From Prasinococcaceae sp. CCMP 1430 (taxonomy: Eukaryota; Prasinodermophyta; Palmophyllophyceae; Prasinococcales; Prasinococcaceae), in the NCBI GenBank assembly GCA_013416795.1, contig RQSC01001135.1:1-25994 (forward strand): 25,994 nucleotides of DNA, written 5' to 3'. Below the pieces are notes generated by a model that searched no databases, was not told the DNA's origin, and worked only from the letters and a program-made list of their open reading frames with translations. Each line of letters opens with the position of its first letter. Within the stretch, counting starts at the first letter, position 1. Made by a program: the position numbers and the translations under genes. This document shows, one piece after another, positions 18,406-25,994 of this stretch.

Positions 18406-18727
18406 CTTGGCGTGCGCGCCGCTCGAGGCTTTTTTGTGTGCCTCGAGCCATACTCGTGCCCAACCTCGCGCGTACGCGTGCGCGCGCCCGCTGTACAAGC
18501 CCAGACAGTACCATAAGAAACTCCCCCCGCTCTCAATGCTGGCGGACCCACCAATCGGCCCCTGCTGGCCTGCATCCCCGGCGCGCTGTGCCTGTCGGCC
18601 TCGTACAACAACGAGAGTACTGCGATTACAGGCATTGCACTGACGGTCGTTGGGGCGGTCCTGAGGACTGCCGCCTGGGCGCCTATCCGGGCAGACTTTA
18701 CCCACAGTTGCGCACCCCAGCGCATTC
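18406..18727. other. Convergent spacer, with hairpin and a hydrophobic reading frame
   Basis: 322 nt between two convergent 3' ends. It contains a 9-bp hairpin (18421-18448). On the plus strand, 18541-18660 reads as a hydrophobic sequence (LLACIPGALCLSAS, then AITGIALTVVGAVL) without start, acceptor or known family. I do not call it a gene. Confidence 0.5.
18421..18448. other. 9-bp hairpin just after the DUF3493 stop
   Basis: GCTCGAGGC (18421-18429) pairs perfectly with GCCTCGAGC (18440-18448) around a T-rich 10-nt loop, 16 nt downstream of the stop codon. It could act in the 3' UTR or in 3'-end formation of either convergent transcript. Confidence 0.5.
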
Positions 18728-19792
18728 TCACGAGAAGCCGCCCTTTATGCCGCCTCCGAGGCTCGACGCGAGCGAGAACGCCGGGAAGACGATGTTCGGG
18801 AACTTTTTGGAGAGTTGCACGAACTCCTCGTAGCTGATCCTGCCGTCGCCGTCCTTGTCGCACTGCGTCATCAGCCATTTGACCTTGCGGTCAAGCTGCT
18901 TCTCGGTGGCCATGTTAGTGGCCTTCACGATCTTACGCAGCTCGTCCTTGTCGATGTAGCCGCTCGCATCGAGGTCGAAAATCTCGAACGCAAACTTGAC
19001 CTTGTCGTCACGCGCGGTGGAGCCCACATTGCACAGCCCCACGATGAATTCCTTGAGGTCGATGCTGCCACTGCGATCGCTGTCGAAGAGCGAGAAGAGC
19101 CGCTCGACGTATTGCGATCGCTCCACGCGCAGCACGCGGCAGAACTCGTTGATGTCCACCTGCCCGCTTCCGTCCGCGTCCACAGTCTTGAACTTGCTGT
19201 AGATTTTTTTGAGGGCGTCTGCATCCAGGCCATACATGCGCTGGAAGGCCTCCATATCCTCCATCGGGTTGCCACTTGCCGGCCCGGTCGCGGCGCCAAC
19301 AACGCCTGGGCCCATAGGGGGCATGCCCATACCCTTTCCGTCCATCATGGCCTTGCCATCCATGCCTATGCCCGCCCCCGCCCCCATGCCCATGCCCATG
19401 CCGCCGCGCACACCGCCACCCATACCCGACGCTCCCCCTCCTATGCCACCATAGCCGCCGCCCATGCCCTGTGGCATGCCCGCCGGCGGTGCGTACTGCG
19501 GGATCGAGGCTGCGAACGTCTGCACGAGGCGTGCGAACTCCTCGAAGCTCACCTGGCCGTCGCCATCCTGGTCGGCCATGAGGATCATCTCGTCGACCTC
19601 GTCGTCGGTGACCTTCTCGCCAATGCTCTGCAGGATGTGCGAAATCTGCGCTGCGCCAACGTATCCGTTCTTGTCGAGGTCGAACTCACGGAAGGCGTCC
19701 TTCACCTGCTGCGGCGTAAGCGCGCCGCCGGGGCCTGCGCCAACCGGCGGGCCAGCGGCCATGCCGCCGCCCATCCCGCCGAGCTGCTGCAT
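18728..19792 (-). CDS. Six-EF-hand calcium-binding protein with Gly/Met-rich linker
   Basis: A 354-residue intronless frame. Residues about 25-92 form a calmodulin-like pair: loop 1 (D38-Q49, [12 protein letters not shown]) lacks the usual Glu at position 12, and loop 2 (D74-E85, [12 protein letters not shown]) is canonical. Residues about 100-165 are a low-complexity Gly/Met/Pro linker with GMGMGM-type repeats. The C-terminal half has four canonical loops: [36 protein letters not shown] and [12 protein letters not shown], spaced like calcineurin B. No catalytic domain, signal peptide or membrane span is seen, so it is probably a cytosolic calcium sensor. Its start codon overlaps, on the opposite strand, the only available ATG of the VAP gene. 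Confidence 0.9.
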   Translation of the reverse strand: MQQLGGMGGGMAAGPPVGAGPGGALTPQQVKDAFREFDLDKNGYVGAAQISHILQSIGEKVTDDEVDEMILMADQDGDGQVSFEEFARLVQTFAASIPQYAPPAGMPQGMGGGYGGIGGGASGMGGGVRGGMGMGMGAGAGIGMDGKAMMDGKGMGMPPMGPGVVGAATGPASGNPMEDMEAFQRMYGLDADALKKIYSKFKTVDADGSGQVDINEFCRVLRVERSQYVERLFSLFDSDRSGSIDLKEFIVGLCNVGSTARDDKVKFAFEIFDLDASGYIDKDELRKIVKATNMATEKQLDRKVKWLMTQCDKDGDGRISYEEFVQLSKKFPNIVFPAFSLASSLGGGIKGGFS

Positions 19793-20766
19793 GGTACGCT
19801 GCTTGCTTGCCGCACGTGAAGAGGCCTACGTGCGCTTCTTGCGCCCCCTCTCGGCCACCCACACACACCCGGTGCCCGCGCGCTCCTGCGCTCCTGCGCC
19901 CGCAGTCGAGCTGCGCAAACAGATCCGCTGCGACCTCTTCCTGCGCAATGCGGGCTCCACCGCGGTCGCCTTCAAGGTGAAGACGACGGCGCCCAAGAAG
20001 TACTGCGTGCGCCCCAACATCGGCATCGTCGCGCCGGGCGCGACGGTCGAGGTGCAGGTGATCATGCAGTCGCAGAAGGAGCAGCCCGCGGACCTCGCCG
20101 CGTGCCGGGACAAGTTCCTCGTGCAGAGCGTCGAGACGACCGCGGCGGAGGCGTCCCAGCTGGACGCGTCGACCTTCCAGAAGGCCGAGGGCAAGACCAT
20201 CGGGGAGTCAAAGCTGCGCGTCGCCTACACCACCCCGGCGATGCCGCCCACCGTGTCCGAGGAGGGGCTGGCGTCGCCGATGGCCACGCCGGCCGGCCGC
20301 GCGGCCGCCAACAACGGCGGCGGCGGTGCGACGTACGACAACGATCTGGACGCGGCCACCATGAACTACAAGGCCTCGCAGGTGAGAGTGCGCGCGCGGC
20401 GGCGGCGGCAGCGGTCGCGCGTGCGCGCTCGCGAGGGCGGGGTGGGCGGGCGCGCAGGGCGGCACGCTGACGCACCCCCGTGCCCCGAATCACGCGGACA
20501 CCACTCGCTCGCCGTCCCCCTCTCTCCCCCCTTCTCCGCGTCCCTCTCTCTCCCCCCTTCTTTGCGTCCCCCTCTCTCCCCCCTTCCCCTCGCAGGCTGA
20601 GGTGAGCCGAATGCAGCGTGAGATCTCGGACTACAAGCTCCAGGTGAGCGAGCTCAAGAGCAAGGCAGCGGCGGGGCAGGATGTGGCGGGGAAGCCCAGC
20701 GGCTTCTCCATGCTGCACCTGCTGCTCACAGCCATCATCTGCTTCCTGATCGGCCGCTTCATGTGA
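19791..20766 (+). CDS. VAP-family MSP-domain ER tail-anchored protein, 5' end doubtful
   Basis: VAP/Scs2 proteins bind FFAT motifs and tether the ER to other membranes. The MSP domain is clear: [61 protein letters not shown] and [10 protein letters not shown] 214-nt phase-0 intron (20382-20595) leads to exon 20596-20766, which encodes a short coiled coil and a C-terminal membrane anchor ([17 protein letters not shown]). The frame is open to an ATG at 19791, giving 253 residues. The first ~35 residues, however, lack the usual first MSP strand, and CGCCCGCAG at 19897-19905 looks like a splice acceptor. The real first exon may therefore be absent, and reliable coding begins at 19906. Confidence 0.85.
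20515..20592. repeat. 26-nt minisatellite x3 in VAP intron
   Basis: Three consecutive 26-nt pyrimidine-rich units (20515-20540, 20541-20566, 20567-20592), each built on CTCTCTCCCCCCTTC, run into the CGCAG acceptor. They form an extended polypyrimidine tract for the intron. Confidence 0.85.
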
Positions 20767-21186
20767 TCCGGGCCGCGCGCGAGCGCGGATGCCTCCGACG
20801 GGAGCCCGGACGGCGGGCGGCCGCAGACGGACGGCGATCGAGTGGACGCAGCTGGGGTGTGCCCCGCGCCGAGGCGGCGCGGGGCGGTACATTGGGAGGG
20901 TAGGGGCAGGTAGGCGCGGATGCGCACAGCCGGGCCCACGCGCTGGTCGCGCGGCGTGGCGCTCGGCGACATCACTGTAACTTGCGGGCGGGCGCGCTGG
21001 GGGCCCGCCGTCACCACACCGCTCGAGTCTGCGTCGCGCGCATGCGGCCCCGCGCCGCGCTCAACCGCGCGCGAGTGCGTGCGCTCGGCGTCTTCGGTGC
21101 GTTCGTTTGTTCGTGTGCGGCGCGCATCCCGATGTTGGCGCGCCTCGTGTGTGCGTTTTTTTTTTTTTTTTTTACCTGACGGGAAA
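20767..21186. other. Spacer downstream of VAP with poly(T)18
   Basis: 420 nt, GC-rich, no supported gene. It includes an 18-T run at 21156-21173, which reads as poly(A) on the minus strand just downstream of the AKR2-like frame. Confidence 0.6.
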
Positions 21187-21734
21187 TCATCTCACCCCGC
21201 ACTCCACCACTGGCAGCAATGAGCGCCGCTGCGCTGCGTTGCCGCGGGTGTTGACAGCGAGCGGCACGCGCCGCCGCAGCCAGCGCACCACCAGCGCCGC
21301 GAGTCCAGCTGGGTGCGGCATCGGCGCCACCACAAAGCTCGCCTGGCGCGCGGCGCGGGCTTTGCGACCGACGATTGTCGTCGGGCGCGGGCACTCGCGG
21401 CTCGCGCGGGTCGGCGCGAGCGAGGAGTCGCGCTCGGCGGGAAGGCCGCGGCCGCAGCTGTAACAACCCCAACAACCCCCAACCGGCCGCCCGCTGCCGC
21501 GAACAGCGGGATGGTGCCGCGCCGCCGCGCCGGCGGCAGCGGCGCCCGGCCCGCCGAGGGCCTGCAGGCTCTTCGCCATCTCCTTGAACTGCGGGTCCTC
21601 GGAGATGTTCTTGGCCATCTCCTTGATGCTGGGGTCGTTGAGGATGTTGGCCATGGCGCTCATGTCCATGCCGCCGCCGCCGGCAGCGGCCGGCGGGCCG
21701 CCGAGCGCGCCGATGCCCGGAGGGAGGTCGCCGC
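21187..21734 (-). CDS. Orphan AKR2-type STI1 exon, partial or relic
   Basis: On the minus strand, 21734-21560 encodes DLPPGIGALGGPPAAAGGGG, then MDMSAMANILNDPSIKEMAK and NISEDPQFKEMAKSLQ. This closely resembles the first STI1 motif of plant AKR2, the cytosolic chaperone for chloroplast outer-envelope proteins. A GCTGCCCAG acceptor precedes it at 21735. No ATG-bearing upstream exon is visible before the prolyl 4-hydroxylase frame, and an internal ATG lies at 21669. Downstream, the frame stays open to a stop at 21187-21189, but that sequence has no AKR2 features: no second STI1 motif and no ankyrin repeats. It may be a truncated gene, a relic, or one exon of a gene whose other exons I cannot place. 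Only 21560-21734 is well supported. Confidence 0.45.
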
Positions 21735-21925
21735 CTGGGCAGCGCAGAGGCGTGCGCGCGTGCGATGGGCAAGCGACGGGGTGGCGGCGCGCGAGGCGCG
21801 TCAGCACGCGCCAGCGCGCGAGCCTCTCGCGCCCTGCCTATCCTCTCCCCTCGTTCCCCCACAGAGGCCGCGGGAGGCGCCACGGCACGCGCACGCCGCG
21901 CCGCGCTGCGCCGCGCCCGCCTTAG

Positions 21926-23545
21926 GGCTCGCCAACCGGCCGGCGCAGGTCGCAGCCGCCGCGCTGCGTTCGCGCGCCCACCTCCGCCTCCGCCTCCGCG
22001 CGCGCGCGGAGCGCGTGGGGCACCGCCGCGCTGTTCGTGGCGTCCGCCGCCGGGTTGGTGTGCGCCATCGCCCTGGCGTCCCACCGCGGCGCGCTTCTCC
22101 AGTCGGCCCGCGAGGAGCTGAGCGCGCGCCTCGAGGGCGAGCTGTCCGCGGCGCGCGAGGCGAGCGCGCTGCTGGAGGGCGCGGGTGCGGCGGAGGCGGA
22201 GGCGAGGAGGCGCCTCGCGGAGGCCACCCGCAAGGCGGACGAGGCCGAGGAGGAGGCGCGCAGGCGGCGGGAGGAGGAGGAGAGCGCGCAGCGGGAGGCG
22301 GAGAGGCTGCGCGCGCAGATCCGCGAGGAGGACGTGGCCATCGCCTCTGCGGACCCGTACACCCGACACCCCGAGCTGCGCGTGGGGCTCACCGAGACGC
22401 AGCGCTCGCAGCGCTACCTCAACGGCGGCAACGCGGGCAACAGGTTCGTGACCGAGATCCTGTCGTGGGAGCCGCGGGTGGTGCTGTACAAGGGCTTCGT
22501 CACCGCGGAGGAGATCGCGCACATCGAGCGCCTCGCCGAGGGACACCTCACGCGTAGCAAGGTGGTCACCGACAACGCCAGCGACACCATCCAAAGCGGG
22601 CGGACGTCGGATGGCGTCTTTTTCAGCGGCTCTCTCCGCACGGGCGTGATCAACGCGCTCGAGGAGAGGGTCGCCAACGCCACGAGGCTGCCCGCGCATT
22701 TCGGGGAGGACTTCTACTACCTGCGGTACAAGAAAGGGCAGGCGTACCTCCCTCACACCGACTACTGCTACCGCCCGCCCGAGCCGGGGATGCCGCCGGG
22801 CTCCGGCCTGAAGACGTCGTGCAGGGACAAGTTCCTGCGCTGCTATGACCCCGACGAGGGGGCGCAGAATTACGCGGACCGGATCGCCACCGCGATCGTG
22901 CAGCTGCGGTCGCCGGAGGAGGGCGGCGAGTCGGCGTTCCCGTCGTTCCACCGCCGCGGGCTGCCCCGCAACCAGCACTTCACCTCCGCTGGGGGGCGCG
23001 ACGACTCGTGGATGGGCGATCCCGAGGACCCGGCCAACGCCGCGTCCGGCCGCGGCGGCCAGCGTCGCCTGCTGGCCTCCGATGGCCACAGGGAGGACGC
23101 CGCGTTCGAGGAGGCCAAGCGGAAGGAGCAGGCCGCCAAAGAGAGGCTCAAGCGCGACAGGTACTTGCCGCACAACCTGACCTTCGAGGGCGAGGGCGCC
23201 ATCCCGTGGCCCGGGTACATCTTCGCCGAGTGGGGCTCCTTCGCCGACCCGGAGGACGACAGGAGGTGGCGCGCGCGCACCGAGGTCAAGGGCTACGACG
23301 AAGGGTGGTGCACCTCCCCGAACATGGTGAACGTCCTCCGCGTCAAGCCCGACCCCGGCGACATGGTGCTCTTCTACAACTACAACATCGACGGAAGCAA
23401 CGACGGCGCGGCGCTTCACGGCGGCTGCCCCGTGCTCAAGGGCGAGAAGCACATCATGACCAAGTGGATACGCAGCGCGCCCATGCACTCGCGGAAGAGG
23501 CCGCAGCACGCCGCCCCGTGGGAAGGCGAGCACCGCGCTGCGTAG
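21926..23545 (+). CDS. Prolyl 4-hydroxylase, membrane-anchored, first exon not found
   Basis: 2-oxoglutarate/Fe(II) enzyme that hydroxylates prolines in secreted or cell-wall proteins in the ER/Golgi. An N-terminal membrane anchor (TAALFVASAAGLVCAIALAS) is followed by a Glu/Arg/Ala coiled coil of about 80 residues. The catalytic core begins near SWEPRVVLYKGFVTAEE. Iron ligands are visible as HTD (22754-22762) and the distal His in ALHGGCPVLKGEKH (His codon 23417-23419), with the 2-oxoglutarate-binding Lys after it. A charged insertion of about 100 residues splits the usual GGES-FP to PGDMVLFYN distance. The frame is open only back to a TAG at 21923-21925 and has no ATG there. An upstream exon must exist; acceptor candidates are CTTAG (21925), GCGCAG (21948) and GTCGCAG (21955). 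Confidence 0.88.
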   Translation, partial: GSPTGRRRSQPPRCVRAPTSASASARARSAWGTAALFVASAAGLVCAIALASHRGALLQSAREELSARLEGELSAAREASALLEGAGAAEAEARRRLAEATRKADEAEEEARRRREEEESAQREAERLRAQIREEDVAIASADPYTRHPELRVGLTETQRSQRYLNGGNAGNRFVTEILSWEPRVVLYKGFVTAEEIAHIERLAEGHLTRSKVVTDNASDTIQSGRTSDGVFFSGSLRTGVINALEERVANATRLPAHFGEDFYYLRYKKGQAYLPHTDYCYRPPEPGMPPGSGLKTSCRDKFLRCYDPDEGAQNYADRIATAIVQLRSPEEGGESAFPSFHRRGLPRNQHFTSAGGRDDSWMGDPEDPANAASGRGGQRRLLASDGHREDAAFEEAKRKEQAAKERLKRDRYLPHNLTFEGEGAIPWPGYIFAEWGSFADPEDDRRWRARTEVKGYDEGWCTSPNMVNVLRVKPDPGDMVLFYNYNIDGSNDGAALHGGCPVLKGEKHIMTKWIRSAPMHSRKRPQHAAPWEGEHRAA

Positions 23546-24008
23546 GCGCTGCTGTCTGGGAGCCGTGCGTTGCGTGCGCCGCCGGCGCGCCGACTCGGAG
23601 CGGGAGCGGGGCTCGCGATCGATCCTGTCGCGCGCACGCAAGCAAGCGAAGCGCGCAAGCAAGCAAGCGAAGCGCGCTCGCCGCGCTCGCTGTGCGCTCG
23701 CTGTGCGCGCTCTGGTCGCGCTCTGGTCGCCGTGCCGTCGCGGGGCCGCGAGAGGAAGACCGCGCGGAGAGAGAGACGCGGCCGCTCCAAAGATAAGAAA
23801 GAGATGGGGTTGCGTGCCGGGCCCGCGGCGCTCGGCCGTCGCCTCGTCGGCCTCGGCTCGGTCGGCTGATGCGCGCGCCGAGGCGGCGCGCCGCCACCGC
23901 GCGCAGACAGCTGCGACGCGCCGCGCGCGGGTTGAGACTGCGCGGCAGTCGGACAGGTAACACCGCTCGGCCCGCCCTGCTGCTCCCTGCGCTCGTCTTC
24001 AGCCCTAT
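23546..24008. other. GC-rich spacer with short tandem repeats
   Basis: 463 nt without a supported gene. A 19-nt word (GCAAGCAAGCGAAGCGCGC) occurs at 23638-23656 and 23659-23677, followed by doubled GCTCGCTGTGC and GCTCTGGTCGC words. An open minus-strand frame runs through but shows no domain. Confidence 0.6.
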
Positions 24009-24009
24009 N
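24009..24009. other. Ambiguous base N
   Basis: The only undetermined base in the window. It falls at the 3' side of the XRN-like minus-strand segment and may mark a consensus or join problem. Confidence 0.95.
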
Positions 24010-25110
24010 CCCCGCCACGCCGCCCGCGCTCGCGCCTCCCACTCGCAGGGCCGCGCGCGTGCTCCCCGCGCCCGCGCCGAGGCTGGCGCGGCTGCTGGCA
24101 TAGAAGGATCGGCCGCCCGCCCACGCCCCCGCGCCCGAGTGCGTCGAGAAGCGCATCGACCCGCCGACGGCCATCGGCCGCACGGCGCGGCGCACGTGCA
24201 TGGGCGAGCGAAGCGGCTTGAGCCTGCGGCCGGGCGGCGAGGGAGGGTCGAAGGCCTCGAACGAGGTGCCAGCGCCCAGACCGCGCGCCCACGCCGACGC
24301 CAGCTCCTGCGTGCTGGTCGACGGCGTCGACGGCGAGGCGTCGGCGGCGGGCGCGTCGCCGCCGTCCTTCTTGAGGCCAACGAAGAGCGTCGGGTGCGCG
24401 TGGCGGAGCACCGCGCGCTCCTCGTCGGGGTACGCCTCGGCGGGCACCGCGTCGATCGCCGCGAGCAAGTCCGCGATCGGGAACGCCTTGTCATCCGGGT
24501 GCTCCTCCTGCCTGTGGCGCATCAGGCGGTTGTGCACGCGCTGCGCGAAGCCGCGGATCACCGCCGCCTCCTCCGCGCTGACCGCCACGCCGTCCTGCTG
24601 GTCCTTGCGCAGCCTGCCGAGCGCCTGCGTGACGGCCGTCACCTGCGCGCGCAGGCAGTCACACTCGACGCACACGTCGCGGTCGTACACGGCGCCGGCG
24701 GCGCCGGCGCTGTCCATGAGCGGCCGCAGCGGCGTGGGCACGTAGGGCCGGCCCGCGCGCGGCAGCATGGCCATGGCCGCCTGGTGCGGGAGCAGCGCGC
24801 TGGGATCCCTGCCCGCCGCGCGCGCGGCGGCGGACGCCTCGTCAACGGTGAAGGCGCGCGGCGGCATGAGGTGGATGTGCCGCAGCAGCTCCTCGGCGGT
24901 GGGCGCGCGCGACTCCTCGTACGCCCAGCGGTAGTCGCCGCACTCGCCGTCCAGGTACATGCCCAGCGTCCACGCGAGGCCGTGCGTGTACGCCTCCACC
25001 AGCCGCGCGGCCTCGCTCGCGCCGTCGGCGCTCCCGGCGGCGGCGGGGGAGCCGCCGACGGCGCCCGCGGCGGGGAGAGGCGCGACGGGGCACGCGCCGC
25101 GCGAACGCCG
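24010..25110 (-). CDS. XRN-like exonuclease segment, boundaries unresolved
   Basis: An open minus-strand frame. From about 25020 to 24660 it encodes VEAYTHGLAWTLGMYLDGEC, GDYRWAYEESRAPTAEELLR, LPHQAAMAMLPRAGRPYVP and TPLRPLMDSAG. This order (GL-W-L--Y--G-C-DY-W-Y----AP, then an LP----LMDS block) resembles the second conserved region of XRN 5'-3' exoribonucleases, especially divergent protist or large-virus forms. The nuclease active-site region (CR1) is not in the window. Downstream (about 24640-24370) is a helical domain I do not recognise (EERAVLRHAHPTLFVGL), then a low-complexity Ser/Ala/Gly tail to the N at 24009. The frame is continuous with the dsRBD/kinase segment upstream, but a probable intron separates them. 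XRN assignment is tentative. Confidence 0.45.
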
Positions 25111-25384
25111 CGCGAGCGCGCATGTGTGTGCGCGTGCGTGTGCGTGGAGTGGTGGGAGGGGGAGGCGTGGAGGGCGGCGGCTGGAGTGGTGGCGTGGGGG
25201 GGCGGGAAGGGGAGGAGGATGATAAGGGGTGGGAAGGAACTGCGCGGGGGGGCCGGCACGCCCGAGCCCCAACCACCCCAACCACTCAAGCCCCAACCAC
25301 CCCAACCACTCAATCGCGCAGCGCTCCGAGCCTCGGAGCGCCTTCTCGCCGGCGGCGCGGGCGAGCGGCGCGCGCGCGACGCAC
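25110..25384 (-). other. Probable intron with 24-nt tandem repeat
   Basis: Starts with a GTGCGT donor (25384 downward) after the kinase glycine-rich loop. It contains an exact 24-nt tandem repeat (25266-25289, 25290-25313) built of CCCCAACCA units, and pyrimidine-rich minus-strand sequence with an ACTCCAG acceptor candidate near 25185. The 3' boundary is not certain. Confidence 0.45.
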
Positions 25385-25994
25385 CACACGACGCCGTAGG
25401 CGCCCTTGCCGATGGGCTTGATGGGCTTGTACTTGGCGTCGACCTCGAAGAGGTTGCCGCACACCATGAAGTGGTTGGTCTCTGGCGGCGCGGCGCGGCT
25501 ATGGCCGCCGTCGGCGCCGCCGTCGGATCCGTCGCCGAAGGCGGACGCGTCGCTGAAGGCCGCCACCGCCTCCGGAGCCGCCGCGCCCACCACCTGCCCC
25601 GCGACGAACTGCGCGTCGGCGCCACCCGCCGCCGCGTCGTCCGCCTCGGACTGCGCCCCGGCGAGCGCCTCCGCGCTCTGCAGCCTCAGGTACAGGTCCA
25701 CCGCCGCGTCCCCCCTCGCCGCGCCCTTGGAGGACTTGGGGTCCGAGCGCGTCTCGATGGTCTCGGTGGTGAGCCCCGGCACGGCGTTGAGGCGCATGGA
25801 GCACGCCCACCGCCCGTCGTCCTGCAGCACATACGTGCAGTCCGCCTTGGTGACCACGGGCGCGCCGTACGACTGCAGCATGCGGTTGAGCGCGCCCATG
25901 CCGCCGCCGTCGGCCATGGCCTCCACGGCCATCGCGCGCGCGTGCGCGGCGAGCACGCGCGTGCCGCGGATGCCCGCGCCGCCGAGGCCGCCGC
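25385..25994 (-). CDS. dsRBD-like segment plus first exon of a MAP kinase, 5' truncated by window
   Basis: The frame is open to the right edge, so the gene probably starts outside. Residues read ALNRMLQSYGAPVVTKADCT, then YVLQDDGRWACSMRLNAV and SDPKSSKGAARGDAAVDLYL. This is the layout of a divergent double-stranded-RNA-binding or Dicer-dimerisation-type domain. After a Ser/Ala/Gly linker comes NHFMVCGNLFEVDAKYKPIK, then PIGKGAYGVV, the unmistakable N-terminus and ATP loop of a MAP kinase. The exon ends at 25385 in phase 2 (TG|GTGCGT), which would create the Cys of the MAPK motif GAYGVVC. No later kinase motif (VAIKK, HRDLKP, DFG, TxY) is found downstream in the window. It is either a truncated kinase, a chimera or an assembly join. 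Confidence 0.55.

Noticed and set aside
17179-18705. 508-codon minus-strand frame opposite DUF3493
   Set aside because: The plus-strand frame carries the recognisable DUF3493 domain and membrane spans; the minus frame has low complexity.
21011-23662. 883-codon open frame on the minus strand
   Set aside because: It is mostly antisense to prolyl 4-hydroxylase, very rich in Arg/Ala/Gly, and shows no domain. Such shadow frames are expected in GC-rich DNA where stop codons are rare.

Overview
The window looks like nuclear DNA of a GC-rich, photosynthetic, single-celled eukaryote, most likely a haptophyte or another alga with a complex plastid. Several things point this way. Genes are short and densely packed on both strands. 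Introns are few, small and GT-AG, with donors of the GTGCGC/GTACGT type. GC is high and is broken by AT-richer islands between genes. The products are eukaryotic: spliceosome, kinetochore, DNA polymerase epsilon and ER-contact proteins, plus one plastid photosystem-II assembly factor (DUF3493). Species assignment is inference; I see no organelle, viral or bacterial gene set.

Left part (1-5583): a minus-strand ISY1 splicing factor, whose 3' end probably lies outside the window. It is divergent across a 1.2 kb AT-richer, repeat-bearing intergene from a five-exon threonyl-tRNA synthetase (TARS). Three TARS introns hold unusual RNA-like islands: introns 2 and 4 share a 71-nt sequence, and intron 3 holds a nested stem-loop with C/D-snoRNA-like boxes. 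TARS converges on SPC24.

Middle part (5584-14572): SPC24 (minus), then PRPF4 (plus), then a 1116-residue membrane protein, then a small twin-CX9C EMI1-like protein. The membrane protein starts with a SprT-like metalloprotease fold in which the catalytic Glu of HExxH is Ser. It is the most novel-looking gene here.

Right-middle part (14573-19792): POLE2 (minus, intronless) is divergent from a DUF3493/LPA1-like plastid protein. That gene converges on a six-EF-hand calcium-binding protein. The POLE2 intergene carries E2F/MCB-like sites and a motif, TCAAAATGCAT, that recurs exactly in two other intergenes.

Right part (19791-25994): a VAP-family ER protein, an orphan AKR2-type STI1 exon (minus), a prolyl 4-hydroxylase and a composite minus-strand locus. 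The composite locus has a dsRBD-like segment, the first exon of a MAP kinase and an XRN-like segment. Several genes here lack a visible 5' exon, and there is an ambiguous base at 24009. Rearrangement or assembly error should be considered for this part.

The genes are mostly unrelated housekeeping genes, not an operon. What links them is intergenic cis-motifs and divergent promoters.
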